A stretch of DNA of 64,000 bases from Closterium sp. NIES-65 (GCA_948144175.1 CANXME010000244.1:806001-870000), one strand, 5' to 3'. Shown: positions 1-10,571, counted from the first letter of the stretch. Notes: generated by a model from the sequence alone, not told the origin. Program-made: numbers and translations.

Positions 1-1
1 C

Positions 2-562
2 ATTGACGTCTGGATAGATGACCTGCAGCTTTTCTTACAGTGCGATAGGGCAGACGGACTCTCTCTCTTTGACCTCACCTCTGGTGCCTCTCCTGCCCCT
101 GCTGTTGATGCTGATGCCACTGTTCTCTCACAGTGGGCCACGCGCGATGTTGGTGCACGTCTTGCTGTGCGTCGCCACCTTCCTACCTCTGAGCGTGCGC
201 ACTTTAGCCAGTACAAGAGTGCTCAGACCTTGTACGACGCTGTAGTTGCACGCTACTCCTCCCCTGCCACTGCTGCACTGAGCCGCCTCATGCTACCGTA
301 CCTCTTCCCTGACCTTGCTGCCTTTCCCACAGTCGCTGACCTCATCACGCACCTCCGCACTAGTGACACTCGCTACCGCGCTCGCTTCCTGCTGAGTTCT
401 GCGCCAAGAATCCCCCCCCCCATGTACATCACTCTCTACTACATAGTCACCCGCCTCCCTGACTCCCTTCGCGTAGTCAGGGACCACTTTCTCTCAGTCT
501 GTCCCACCACTCTCACTGTTGACCTCCTCGAGAAGGCCCCCTCGCAGCGGAGAAGAGCATAG
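2..562 (+). pseudogene. E1 gag, capsid-like N-terminal part (partial)
   Basis: The reading begins inside the family's conserved N-terminal Gag block (VWIDDLQLFLQ) and continues through RRHLPTSERAHFSQ, LMLPYLFPDLAAFPTV and MYITLYYIVTRLPDSLR. These match the same block in the other copies in this window. A two-base loss around 380 puts about 13 codons out of frame until a run of nine C just before the MYI codons restores it. A second deletion near 540 (GAG AAG GCC then CCC TCG) throws the frame off, and translation stops at TAG 560-562. Gag would form the cytoplasmic virus-like particle that packages element RNA. Confidence 0.85.
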
Positions 563-1113
563 TCGCTGTAGGGGCCTCTCGTGGTGACCCGCGCACCCCC
601 ATCTTTGAGGGGTGTTCCCCCTCCCCTCTTTTGCCCTCTGTTGCCTCTGCTGCTGCGGCCGACCTCGTTGGTTTGGAGTCGGTTGGTGCGGCGTCTACCC
701 CAAGTGGGAAGCGTCGCTCTGGCAAGGGCAAGGGGGGCAGGCGCACTGGAGGAGCTAGCGGGGGCGGTGGAGGTGGAGGTGGAGGCGGCGGGGGGAGTGG
801 GGGTGGCGGTGGGGGTGGAGGTGGGGGAGGAGGTGTCGGCGGTGGCAGTGGAGGCGGAGGCGGCGGCGGCAGTGGCGGTGGGAGCGGAGGTGGCGGGGGT
901 GGCGGAGGTGGAGGAGGTGGAGCTGGTCAGGGTGGCGCTGCGCAGAGGGTCGGCTCCGGCAGTAGTCAGCGCCATCAGCAGCAGCAGCAGCAGCGCGCTC
1001 GTGACACCCCCTCCCCTCAGCAGCTCCGTGAGTGGTACACTGCTCGCCAGCGGGGTGGGGGTGCTGGTCCATGCACCTACGTCCTGCGCACCGGCGACCG
1101 TGCGGGTGAGTAG
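563..1113 (+). pseudogene. E1 gag, glycine tract and zinc-knuckle region
   Basis: After the frameshift near 540 the gag frame resumes. The protein-level signal is PSVASAAAADLVG, a basic RRSGKGKGG stretch, a glycine tract of about 60 residues (750-930), a short poly-Gln (976-993) and then LREWYTARQRGGG followed by C-TYVLRTGDRAGE. The last residues form the first half of an atypical zinc knuckle. The frame is stopped by TAG at 1111-1113, exactly where sister copies have CAG (Gln) before CGG. The same frame then continues open into the protease part. Confidence 0.8.
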
Positions 1114-1269
1114 TGTGGGGGTGCGCACTCCACCCAGCGCTGCTTAGGCCGCCTGACGGACGTTTGGCGTCTCCAGTTTCCGGAGGCCACGGAGATCCCT
1201 CGCTGGGGTGAGCTGTCTAGGGCGGGGGTAGCTATCTTTGATCGTGACTTTGATGCTATTCTTGCTGCC

Positions 1270-3117
1270 ATGTATGCTGTGTCTATTAGTGATGAGGGTG
1301 ACTGTTACCGGTGTTTCCCGCCCGACCCGGGCATTGAGACGGGTGAGGCTGCCGCTCTAGGTGCTAGCGAGGCTGCTGCTCTAGGTGCTAGTGCGTCTGC
1401 TTTCTCAGGTGCTGGTGAGTCCGCGCTCTCAGGTACCGAGTCGGCTTCGGCCTCCCTCACCTTCACCCTCGACTCGGGGGTGTCTCGCTCCTTCTTTGGA
1501 GACCGTACCACACTCACGCCGCTTGGTCAGCCAGTTGCGGTCTCTCTGGCAGATCCCTCTGGGGGTCCTGTCCTTGCTCACTTCTCCACTGTCCTCCCGT
1601 GTCCGGCGGCTCCCTCTGGCACCCTGTCTGGTCTTTACCTCCCCTCGTTCTCTACGAACTTGGTGAGTGGCGCTGACCTTCAGGATGGGGGAGTTCACCA
1701 GTTCACTCCTGCGAGCCAGCGGGTGACCCACTGCACGGACGCTCGGACAGGCCGACACTTGGCCACGTTTACTCGTTGGCCGGGGTCGAGCCTGTACACA
1801 CTGACCACTGGGTCTCCTTCACTCACTGCGTCTGGTCAGGTAGCTGCGTCGGGCCCGGTGTTTGCTGCAGCGTCCAGGTCTGGTCCTGAGTCTGCCCCCT
1901 GCTCGTGTCGCCGCCTGTCCCACGAGACTCTTCTCTGGCACCACCGCCTTTGTCACCCCTCCCTGCTTCATCTCCAAGGCATGGCCTCTCGTGTCCTTGT
2001 CTCTGGTCTTCCCCGGTCCCTCCCTCCCCTTCCTCCGGGGCCTGGCCCTGTCTGCGTCCCCTGTGTCGAGAGGCGGCAGCGGGCTGCCCCTCACTTCTCC
2101 CAGTTTCCTCCGACAGAGGCCCCGCTGCAGACGCTTCAGATGGACGTGTGGGGCCCGGCCCGTGTCTGTGGTCAGGGTCACAAGCGCTATTTCCTGCTGG
2201 TGGTTGACGACTACTCGCGTTACACCACAGTCTTCCCCTTGCGCAGCAAGGGTGATGTCACTGAGGTGTTGATCGACTGGATCCGCGCAGCTTGTCTCCA
2301 GCTCAAGCAGAGCTTCGGCTTGGACTTTCCTGTTCTACGTCTGCACTCGGACAGAGGCGGAGAGTTCTCCTCTGGTCTTCTGCGAGCCTTCTGTCGTGCA
2401 CGAGGCATTCGCCAAACCTTCACGCTTCCGGACTCTCCACAACAAAATGGGATTGCTGAGCGCCGCATTGGCATGGTCATGGACGTCGCTCGTACGTCCA
2501 TGATGCATGCGGCTGCCCCCCATTTTCTGTGGCCGTTTGCGGTTCGGTACGCGGCGCATCAGATCAACCTTCACCCCAGAGTCTCCATGCTGGAGACCTC
2601 CGCAGCCATGCTGTGGACGGGGAAGGTTGGCGATTCGTCTGCTTTCAGTGTCTGGGCATCTCGGGCGTTTGTCCGTGACTTGTCTGCGGACAAGCTGTCC
2701 CCTCATGCTGCTCCTTGCGTCTTCCTGGGTTTCCCCCTTGACGCGCAAGGGTGGGAGTTCTACCACCCCACCTCTCACCGTGTTCTGTCCTCCCAGGACG
2801 TCACGTTTGACGAGTCGGTCCCCTACTACCGCTTCTTCCCCTACCGCACTCCGTCCCTCCCCCCGTCACCGCTCTTCCTTGTCCCAGGTCCCCCTCCGGT
2901 AGACCCCCTTCCCCCTCAGGGTCCATCCCCTTCAGGTGTGTCCCAGGTAGACGCAGTCGAGCCTGTCGAGGTCACTGGTGACTCTGGTGCTGCTGAGGGT
3001 GCTGAGCCTGGGGGTGCTGACTCTGTGGGTGCTGAGCCTAGGGGTGCTGGGTCTGGGGGTGCTCAGCCTCTGGGTGCTGAGCCTGAGGGTAATACGCGTG
3101 GAGGTGCTGAGCCTTGA
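1270..3117 (+). CDS. E1 pol fragment: protease, GAG-pre-integrase, integrase
   Basis: Open segment of 615 codons from the first Met; the same frame is open from 1114. In order: aspartic protease with LDSGVSRSFF near residue 75 (DSGA in sister copies, so the active-site loop is altered); GAG-pre-integrase HHRLCHPS (normally RLGHPS) with CVPC completing an HHCC-type zinc site; integrase core with MDVWGP, HSDRGGEF and NGIAERR, where D and E are 35 residues apart; then DVTFDESVPYYR of the integrase C-terminal region. It ends in the GGAEP-repeat linker at TGA 3115-3117, where neighbouring repeat units have a glycine codon. Not functional alone, because gag and RT are separated from it by stops. 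Confidence 0.88.
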   Translation: MYAVSISDEGDCYRCFPPDPGIETGEAAALGASEAAALGASASAFSGAGESALSGTESASASLTFTLDSGVSRSFFGDRTTLTPLGQPVAVSLADPSGGPVLAHFSTVLPCPAAPSGTLSGLYLPSFSTNLVSGADLQDGGVHQFTPASQRVTHCTDARTGRHLATFTRWPGSSLYTLTTGSPSLTASGQVAASGPVFAAASRSGPESAPCSCRRLSHETLLWHHRLCHPSLLHLQGMASRVLVSGLPRSLPPLPPGPGPVCVPCVERRQRAAPHFSQFPPTEAPLQTLQMDVWGPARVCGQGHKRYFLLVVDDYSRYTTVFPLRSKGDVTEVLIDWIRAACLQLKQSFGLDFPVLRLHSDRGGEFSSGLLRAFCRARGIRQTFTLPDSPQQNGIAERRIGMVMDVARTSMMHAAAPHFLWPFAVRYAAHQINLHPRVSMLETSAAMLWTGKVGDSSAFSVWASRAFVRDLSADKLSPHAAPCVFLGFPLDAQGWEFYHPTSHRVLSSQDVTFDESVPYYRFFPYRTPSLPPSPLFLVPGPPPVDPLPPQGPSPSGVSQVDAVEPVEVTGDSGAAEGAEPGGADSVGAEPRGAGSGGAQPLGAEPEGNTRGGAEP

Positions 3118-4307
3118 GGTGCTGAGCCTGGGGGTGCGGAGCCTATGGGAGCTGCGCCTGCAGGTGCTGTGTCTAGCGGTCCTTCAGGTGCTTCGTCTCG
3201 CCGGGAGCCACTCTCTCCACAGGAGCTGCGTGAGTGGTTTCCCCGGCGCTGGAGGTGGGCTGCTGGAGCTGGAGGTTCTTCGACTGTTGAGGGTACTGGT
3301 GCCGAGGGTCCCGGAGGTGCTCGTACTCGGAGTACTGGAGCTGCTGGGCCTGCGGGTACTTCTGGAGCTGGAGTTACTGAGGATGTTGTCGCTGAGGCTA
3401 CTGCTGTCGGTGCTGGAGGTGCTGCTGGTGCTGCTGGAGGTACTGGAGCTGGAGGTGCTGCTGGCGCTGGTGCTGGCGCTGGTGCTGCCGCTTGGAGTAT
3501 AGGTTCTGTCCCTGTTGTGACTGGAGTCGCCGCGCGGCCTCGGCCGTACTTCGTTCCGCTCCTTCAGCAGGTTCTTGGTCTCCCGCCTTCTACTGGTCCT
3601 CCTCCTCCCTTAGAGTGTCCACTGCCTGACCCGTCACAACTACAGTTACAGCCGACCTCCCCACTGCCTGCTCTGCTCCCTACACTAGTCCTACTGGAGG
3701 TCTTGCTGAGCGTTGTGAGCCTGCGTCTCGCCCTACTTCGCCTGTCCGTGCTGCTCGCACTAGTGGTCGCGGTTCGCGTCAGCGTCCTCCTCCTGTCCCT
3801 GGCACGCACCGGATGTCTCTACGTCCGTCCACTGCTCCACTGCGTGCCCCTTTACCTTCTCCTCCAGAGTCCTCTCTTCCTGCTCTGGCCGACCCTGAGT
3901 CGGACTCTCTTCGTACTGCCTGTCCTACTGTCACGCGTCTCCTTGCTACTGTCGACACTGACCCTTCTTTTGAGTCCATTGCTGCGTCTGCTCTAGTTGC
4001 TGAGCTTGTCGACTTTGCTGCTCGCTGTCGTCTTGACTACGCTGCTAGTCTTGTCGCTGAGTCTGAGTCTGTCTGTCCTCCGTCCGTCAGGGGTGAGTGT
4101 GCCCCTGGCACGGACGTCCTTGAGGACAGGCAGGAGGAGCTCCAGTGTCTGGCTGGTGCTTCACCTCATCTCGTGTCCGTACTGCTTACCCCTGAGGGAG
4201 ACCCAGATGCACTTGACATCCCGACTCCGCGCTCTTACGCAGAGGCGATAGAGGGTACCTACTCCTCTCAGTGGCAGGCAGCTATGGAGGCAAAGATGGC
4301 TTCCTAG
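3118..4307 (+). pseudogene. E1 integrase-RT linker and RT start, frameshifted
   Basis: Continues the linker after TGA 3115. GASSRREPLSPQELREWF is followed by a Gly/Ala-rich stretch, then RPRPYFVPLLQQVLGLPPSTGPPP. A frameshift near 3680 moves the reading to the frame with MSLRPSTAPLRAPLPSPPE at 3813, then LVDFAARCRLDY, a conserved acidic EDRQEE, and SYAEAIEGTYSSQWQAAMEAKMAS, the usual start of copia RT. It stops at TAG 4305-4307, where sister copies have TGG (Trp). Linker function is unknown; it is poorly conserved in length between copies. Confidence 0.8.
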
Positions 4308-4367
4308 AAGTCCACAAGCACCTACGTTGACGAGGTTCCCCCGCCTGGGGCGAACATCGTCAGTGGC

Positions 4368-5654
4368 ATGTGGATTTTCAGGGTGAAGCGGCCGTCAGGT
4401 TCTCCGCCTGTCTTCAAGGCGCGGTACGTGGCTTGTGGCTTCAGTCAGCGGCAGGGAGTTGACTACTTTCAGACATTCTCTCCCACTCCGAAGATGACCA
4501 CTCTTTGGGTGCTGCTGCACATAGCCGCTCAGCGCGACTACGAGCTTCACTCTCTTGACTTCAGCACTGCTTTCTTGCAGGGCAGCCTGCACGAGGAGAT
4601 CTGGCTGCGCCGCCCACCTGGCTTCACTGGGACTTTTCCTCCTGGCACCCAGTGGAGCCTTCGGCGGCCAGTCTACGGTCTCCGCCAGGCACCCCGTGAG
4701 TGGCACGCCACACTGAGGACTACGCTTGCGGCTCTTGGGTTTGCTCCCTCTACTGCCGACTCGTCGTTGTTTCTAAGCACCGACACGTCTTTGCCGCCGT
4801 TCTACATCCTCGTGTACGTCGACGACTTGGTCTTTGCCACAGCTGACACTGCTGGACTCGCTCACGTGAAGTCCGAGCTGCAGAAGAGACACACGTGCAG
4901 AGACCTGGGTAAACTGCGCAGCTACCTTGGCTTGCAGATCACCCGAGACAGAGCACGCCGCACCATTCCCATGACCCACTCACACATGGTGCAGCAGGTC
5001 CTTCAGCGCTTCGGCTTCACGTACTCCTCACCTCAAGCCACTCCTCTGCCTACTCGCCACTCGCTCTCAGCTCTGCCTTCGGATGAGTCCGTAGAGTTGA
5101 GTGGCCCGTACCCAGAGCTTGTTGGCTGCCTCATGTACCTGATGACCTGCACTCGACCTGACCTTGCATACTCTCTTAGCATTCTCGCACGCTATGTTGC
5201 TCCTGGGAGACACAGACCGGAGCACATGGCTGCAGCGAAGAGGGTGTTGCGCTACTTGTGCAGTACGTCGGGCATGGGGCTTGTGCTTGGAGGGCAGAGT
5301 CGAGTGGTTCTCACCGGGCACGCAGACGCTTCTTGGGTTGACGACCATGCTACGCAGCGGTCGTCACAGGGTTACACCTTCAGCATTGGTTCCGGCTCTG
5401 TTTCGTGGCGGGCTACCGGCTCGTCTTCTGTTCTCGGCTCCAGTTGTGAGGCTGAGATCTACGCTGGGGCCATGGCTGCACTGGAGCTTCGCTGGCTGAC
5501 CTACCTGCTGACTGACCTTGGAGAGCCGCCTCGTTCTCCTCCAGTGTTGTACGTAGACAACAAGGCCATGCTGGCCTTGTGTCGAGAGCAGAGACTGGAG
5601 CACAGGACGAAGCACATTGCTCTCCGCTACTTCCTTGCTCGTGAGCTACAATAG
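4368..5654 (+). CDS. E1 reverse transcriptase and RNase H fragment
   Basis: 428 codons of copia RT and RNase H. RT signals: MWIFRVKR, FKARYVACGFSQRQGVDYFQTFSP, LHSLDFSTAFLQGSLHEEIW, VYGLRQAPREW and the catalytic YVDDLVFA. RNase H signals: TGHADASWVDD, SSCEAEIYAGAM and LYVDNKAMLALC, with a final conserved block cut by TAG 5652-5654 (Gln in sister copies). The same frame continues past it, meets a further TAG at about 5754 (Gln again) and reaches the family's natural TGA at 5796-5798. The product would copy element RNA into cDNA in the particle. Confidence 0.88.
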   Translation: MWIFRVKRPSGSPPVFKARYVACGFSQRQGVDYFQTFSPTPKMTTLWVLLHIAAQRDYELHSLDFSTAFLQGSLHEEIWLRRPPGFTGTFPPGTQWSLRRPVYGLRQAPREWHATLRTTLAALGFAPSTADSSLFLSTDTSLPPFYILVYVDDLVFATADTAGLAHVKSELQKRHTCRDLGKLRSYLGLQITRDRARRTIPMTHSHMVQQVLQRFGFTYSSPQATPLPTRHSLSALPSDESVELSGPYPELVGCLMYLMTCTRPDLAYSLSILARYVAPGRHRPEHMAAAKRVLRYLCSTSGMGLVLGGQSRVVLTGHADASWVDDHATQRSSQGYTFSIGSGSVSWRATGSSSVLGSSCEAEIYAGAMAALELRWLTYLLTDLGEPPRSPPVLYVDNKAMLALCREQRLEHRTKHIALRYFLARELQ

Positions 5655-6010
5655 CGTGGTCAGCTGCGACTTGCGCATGTGGCCTCTGAGGCCAACACTG
5701 CTGATATCTTCACCAAGGCACTTGCGCCTTGTGATCATCAGCGCTTCTGTACTTAGCTGGGTCTTGTGCCTACTTTGCCTCACTTGCTCACTCCTTGACC
5801 TTGTTTGTACTGTTGCATATATATATACACCTGCTCTTGCTTGTCTAGCCTTATATATATGTGTAATCCTGCATGTGAACTGGCCTTGTGGCCTTGAACT
5901 TGTGCTCGGAATGTGTGGTGACATTGTGATCCACCCTGAGCTTGCTTTGCTTTACTTTGCTTGACTGGTCTTGTGACCCCTTGTTCTCCCCCACTTTGCC
6001 TATGGGGGTG

Positions 6011-6137
6011 TGTCAGAACATTATAGCTTTTACATTAGTGTAGGCTGTAGTGGGGTAGCCCATAAGGGGTACAACCCAATTAGGGTTAGTACTTGTACCC
6101 AACTCTTTCATAGTCCAACCATTCTCGTTTCTTCTTA
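6011..6137 (+). repeat. E1 3' LTR
   Basis: Starts TGTCAGAACATTATAGC directly after the polypurine tract. It contains the family core TAGTGGGGTAGCCC, TACAACCCAATTAGGG and a run ending near TTCTTA. About 127 bp. The exact right edge is uncertain by a few bases because the 5' LTR is outside the window. Confidence 0.8.
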
Positions 6138-6642
6138 GTAGTTGCCCAGATTCAATGGTGTTAGATGCGGTGGCGGCAGGTGCAAAAGCAGCATGTGCGG
6201 CTGCGGTGGGTGCGGGAGCTACAGCAGGCAGGCGTAACGATGGTGACAGGTGTGGCACCGGCAGGCGCAACAGCGGCATGTGCAGTGGGGGCACTTGTTT
6301 GGTGGCGAGAGATGAGGAGGGAGAGCGAGTGAGAGCAGCGGAAAGATGGGTTGCCGTCCATCACGGCCTCTCTCTTAAAGCGGCAGACGTGCAGGGCGGC
6401 GATGACCGGTGCTTAAGGCACGGCGTTCATTGTTGAACGAAGTTGGCCCCGCCCTCGCGTGGGCAAACTGACTTTGTGGTCGGGTGTGCGGGAGGTGCAG
6501 CCAAGCTTCTGCAGGTGCACAAGGGTTGCCTGTAGACAAGATGTATTAGGGAATCCATGCAAAAGTAACTGAAGCATCCGCGAGTGCAACACAAACGTCT
6601 TGTGCATATGTAAAGTGGCGTAGCTGGTGCAAAGATTCGCGG

Positions 6643-6993
6643 GTGTTCATCTGCGCAGGGTCGCATCTGACCCTGCGCACCGTTGCGAATGCACAGGCGA
6701 ATTTTGGCCAGAAATTTGAATGTGCCCTAATTTCGACCAATGAGGAGCTGACATTTTGGAATGTCGACGGAGGTCATCGACCTACGATGACGAAGGTACA
6801 GGGTTACCTGCTCGACGATGTTATGCGGAGGTGCGCGAACATCGTCGAGGCTGCTGTGGCGAAGTTGTCCAACGTGGCAGCACGTGGTCGACGTGGCTCA
6901 TCACGTGCAACCGTCAGCATGTGGCTGACAACCTATGCAATGTGTGCGACAGTGCACGTCGTGCATAACTGTCTTCAAGCACCTGCAAAGTAG
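6643..6993 (+). CDS. Hypothetical open reading frame, no family recognised
   Basis: 116 codons ending at TAG 6991-6993, with the same frame open for 62 more codons after that stop. The central part (QKFECALISTNEELTFW, then GYLLDDVMRRCANIVEAA) has the mixed hydrophobic and polar composition of a folded protein, unlike the repetitive antisense frames elsewhere. No start context, signal peptide, membrane segment or known motif is visible. It may be an exon of a host gene, a decayed transposon gene, or a chance frame. Confidence 0.25.
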   Translation: MFICAGSHLTLRTVANAQANFGQKFECALISTNEELTFWNVDGGHRPTMTKVQGYLLDDVMRRCANIVEAAVAKLSNVAARGRRGSSRATVSMWLTTYAMCATVHVVHNCLQAPAK

Positions 6994-7029
6994 GTGCTTG
7001 CACATGCTCTTACAATCACCTGCGGATGC

Positions 7030-7165
7030 AATTTTGGCAAGCCGCGTGGGTGCAGCATTGGCAAGCCGCGCGGGTGCAGTGTTGGCAGGCTGCTATTCTG
7101 CAGCGTTGGCAAGTCGTACACGAGCTGCGTTGGTGGGCCGCAGACTTGCTACGTTGGCAGGTCGA
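7030..7165 (+). repeat. Degenerate tandem repeat, about 24 bp unit
   Basis: Several imperfect copies of a unit like TTGGCAAGCCGCGTGGGTGC follow each other, with variants GTTGGCAGGCTG and GTTGGCAAGTCG. In one frame this gives repeated SIGKPRGC-like peptides. It is probably a minisatellite rather than coding. Confidence 0.5.
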
Positions 7166-8539
7166 CAAATTTGTCGTACTAGCGGTCGACTTGCCTGTGT
7201 ACTAGCAAACCTTGCATGTGATGTAGTCAATCTTTGCCATTGCTTGTTTTTATCCTGAACTCTGTATTCTCAACTTTTCCTTAGTGCAACTCTTGCCGTT
7301 TTGCCCTGTAAAAACACAAGTCATAGAAAACACAAGTCCTAGACAGAGCTACGATCAGTCCTACAACAAGTGCCCACCCTGTAGTCTAGCTCCCACCGTT
7401 GTAGAGTTAATATTCTCATTGATCACATCCGCCATCATCCCAGCGTCCCCCCTCCTCCTCCCCCCCCCTCCCTCTCACAACGGCAGACGCAGCAGGGCGG
7501 CCATAGCTGAAGTTGCAGGTGTATTATAGTTATCAGTATGGTGGCGTGACTATTTCGATGCTTGTGGCTACTTGGTTGCAGCGTGTAACCCACGGTCTTG
7601 GTCAGTCAATGGTCGGTACGGTTGATTACCGGCTGTTGACTTTCTGTCTCCGTTTATTGTCGCGTGCTCTATATGAGTGCAACGCGATAGTAGTTAGTGC
7701 ACAACCTCTTTGTGAGGTGATGCGCTATAGCAACATCTTCGAGAACGCTTTCATAACCCTTCGGGTATTCAAACACCCCCCTTTGATTCCTGAAGGTCTA
7801 GCGATGAGGAGGGTATGGGAAGGGAGGAGAGGAAGGTGGCTTATCTGAATGGTGCGCCCGGCAGGGGGGTTCCCGGCCATGGCAGCCCGAATGCACAGAT
7901 GGGAACTGGCGTGGGTCGTGGCGTGGGTGCGTACGATGTGAGGAGGGATGGCGTGCATTGTCATGACGGGGGCCGGTGTGCACGCCTTTTCGGTTTGGCT
8001 TTTGTCTGTGACTTTCTGCATATCAATATGGATGGTAAGGTCCATGTTAGTGCCAGGTGGTGCTGAGGAGTGAATGGGTAACGGCAATAAGTAAAGGCTT
8101 GGGGAATGCTGTGATGCAGGGTATGGGGGCATATGTACTCATCTCGACCCCCATATGTCTCTCGTGCCTCCCATTTGAGACAACATGACGAGCAGTATAG
8201 TATTAGTCAGTGATAGGGTGAGGTGAGGCTGTAAGAGACAACGGAAGAGGAGACAGGAAAACAGATTGAGGCAGAAAACAAGGACTAGTATGAAACAAGA
8301 CATAACGGAGGTCCTGGACAGGAGAGGAGGCACACGCACTCGAGGGACAACGAGTCGCCCAAGTGTGGAGGAAAATTGGAGGAGGCAACTGTGACCAAGA
8401 AGAAGAGAAAACAGCCGGGGACGTGTTTGTGGGAGGGAGACCGTGAGCAGGAGGAGGCGGTGAGCGGTCTAGAGGAGAGAAGGGGAGACCAAGGGTCCAA
8501 AGACCACTCACTGGTGGGGACATTTGCTGTGACTATGGC

Positions 8540-9026
8540 TGCTGCTGCGTCTGCTGCTGCTGCTTCTGCAGCTCCAGCCGCTCTTGCGCCAAACACTTCT
8601 GCTCCTTACGCTCCAACTGCCGAAGACAGCGAAGAAGCATTAAATTATAGATGGAAGGCTGAGCAGGCGCCACAGGTCAGTGGCTCCAGCTCCAAATCCC
8701 CCAGACTCAATACCTCCAGCACCGGTACCCTTAGAATTAGGACCTCCAGTGCCAGTGCCTCCAACACTAGCACCTCCAGTACCAGTACCCCTAGAGTCAG
8801 TGCCTCCAGCACTAACACCCTCAGAACCAACACCTCCAGCTCTAGCACCCCCAGAACTAGCACCTCCAGGGCCAGCACCTCCAGCTCCAGCACCCCTAGA
8901 ACCAGCACCTTCAACTCCAGCACCCCCAGCACCAGCACCACCAGTGCCAACACCTCCAGCCAGTATCCCCGGTGCCAACTCCCTTAGAACAAGCACCTTC
9001 AGCACCAGCACCTCCAGTATCAGCAC
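8540..9026 (-). pseudogene. E2 Gly/Ala-repeat linker and charged tail
   Basis: About 115 residues of GGAGAGGAGVEGAGS-type repeats correspond in position to the GGAEP-repeat linker between integrase and RT in the other elements. In a neighbouring frame it is followed by a charged, probably coiled-coil piece with LRQLERKEQ and LELQKQQQQ. Nothing resembling RT follows, so the element is cut here. Confidence 0.55.
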
Positions 9027-9084
9027 CCCGAGAGTCCACTGCTACCAGCCATAGCTGTACCGGACATGCTGATTGTGAAGACGA

Positions 9085-9879
9085 CTATGGTGAGGGAGAC
9101 GACACCGGACGTGCTACCAAGGGAAGAGGGGTAGCGTGAGACACACCTGATGGGGCAGGTTTTGGGTGTGGTTGACATACCGGAGGAACACGACCAGGAG
9201 GAGTGGGAGCTAGGAAGAGGGGAGAGGGAGGAACCAAGAGTCCTTGGTGGGGGTTAGCTGGCGTAGTAGGATACGCACTCATCAAAGGAAGATGTAGGAA
9301 CCGGTGGAGGGGCAGGTGGTAAAACATGTAGTGAAGGGCATCCAAAATAAAACTAAGGAAGACACAGGGGAGGGTACAGGCCAAGGGCCCGACCGCAGAG
9401 GTATCGCGGGCATGCAAAAGACAGCCCCAGACACGAAACTCCGACGCAACACCAAGGGATCCAGTCCAAAGATAGGTCAGTGAAACCTCCGGGCGAGAGA
9501 CACACGGCCAGAGGTTCAGCTGGTGGGTGGCGTAGCGAACCGTATAGGGCAAAAAAAAATGGGGCGCACGGGCATGGACTATGGAGGTGCGGGCGATTTC
9601 CATGACCAAGCCTATATGGCGCTGAGCAACCCCATTTTGTTGTGGTGACCCCGGAAGCGTCCACGACTGGGTGATGCCTTGCTTGAGACAGAACTCGGCA
9701 AGCACACCAGAGTGAAACCCACCCCACAGTCAGAGTGGAGATAACGGACACAGCTACCACACTGGGCATTAGTGACCAGCAACCACATGATCAAGTTAGA
9801 AATCACGTCGGGGTTCTAACGCAGGGGGAACACTGTGGTGTAGCGGGTGAAGTCGTCAACGACCACTAGGAAGAAGCTC

Positions 9880-9926
<47 letters not shown>

Positions 9927-10165
9927 CTAGGGCTTGGGGCAAGGGCCCAGACATCCAAGTGGAGAGTTTTGAGGGGCGCGGATGCCAGTGCAAGGGAGGA
10001 GGAGTGAAAGGTGGCGCGCAACATACCCTCGACGCAAGGAGTGCACGGCGGCGCAATTGATTGAGGGAGCGACGGAAGCAAGGACTGGAGACCGAAGACA
10101 AGACCATGCATAGAGATGTGGCGGAGATGAAGGAGTGAAGGGTGTACAAGACGGTGGTGCCACAA
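9085..10165 (-). pseudogene. E2 GAG-pre-integrase and integrase remnant
   Basis: MWHHRLVHPSLLHLRH and CTPCVEG (HHCC zinc site) open the segment. A run of 43 G on this strand (9881-9923) replaces or interrupts the region between DVW and FFLVVVDDF. RYLHSD marks the second catalytic Asp. The block ITQSWTLPGSPQQNGVAQRHIG shows Gln where the catalytic Glu of the DD35E triad belongs, so this integrase would be inactive even without the frame breaks. At least three frames are needed to follow it. Confidence 0.75.
9881..9923 (+). repeat. Poly-C run (43 C) inside E2 integrase
   Basis: An unbroken run of C between AAGAAGCTCT and AATCTAGGG. It lies within the E2 integrase reading and looks like slippage expansion. 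Run length may also be affected by sequencing. Confidence 0.9.
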
Positions 10166-10255
10166 GACTGACGGGTGGGTGAGTGACCAATAGGAGCATG
10201 ACGAAGCTACATAGGGGGATGTGGTGTGCAGCGTGAAGATATCTAAGTGCGGCTC

Positions 10256-10558
10256 CTAGAAGAATGTGGCCAGACGTGACCCGGTAGCAGCTTCCGTACA
10301 GGTCGCTAACCTCTCGTATGCAGGGAAAGTGGCCGTGCTGTGGTCGCGGAAGAAGCAGTTGGACACTCCAAAGTCTTGTGTGAAGGAGAGCAACGTGCTG
10401 GTCATTACGACACAAGCAACTACACTGGAAATACAAGCACCTACACCAGCAACCGGCTTGGCGACTGCAACAGCAATTGGTTGAGGAATTGATGTGTGCT
10501 CGAAATGAAGCAGCGCATTTCCACCATCTGTTGATCGCAACAACCCTCCATGCACCAC
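10256..10558 (-). pseudogene. E2 protease remnant
   Basis: Contains FTQDFGVSNCFFRDHST, aligning by eye with FTLDSGASRSFFRDRTT of the sister elements. The catalytic DSG has become DFG, so protease activity is lost. A downstream piece (CTEAATGSRLATF) matches CTEASTGRHLATF of the others. The rest of the frame is degraded. Confidence 0.6.
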
Positions 10559-10571
10559 TCGCGTTGTGCAG

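Larger units (their letters stand above)
1..6137 (+). mobile_element. E1: Ty1/copia LTR retrotransposon, 5' end outside window
   Basis: A copia-type element that enters the window inside gag and runs through protease, integrase, reverse transcriptase and RNase H to a polypurine tract (TATGGGGGTG at 6001-6010) and a 3' LTR. Domain order protease-integrase-RT-RNase H defines Ty1/copia. The frame is broken by a compensated frameshift in gag (about 380-420), a frameshift at about 540, TAG at 1111, TGA at 3115, a frameshift near 3680, and TAG at 4305, 5652 and about 5754. The copy is therefore a pseudo-element. The target-site duplication cannot be tested because the left end is missing. Confidence 0.93.
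6138..8539. other. Unassigned host-like DNA between E1 and E2
   Basis: No retroelement domain is recognised. The stretch holds one protein-like reading frame at 6643-6993, a second at 7513-7848 on the + strand (111 codons, no family recognised), and a degenerate tandem repeat at about 7030-7165. A possible hairpin lies near 8127-8155 (TATGGGGG pairing with CCCCCATA). The part from about 8160 may be the decayed 3' portion of E2. Confidence 0.5.
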
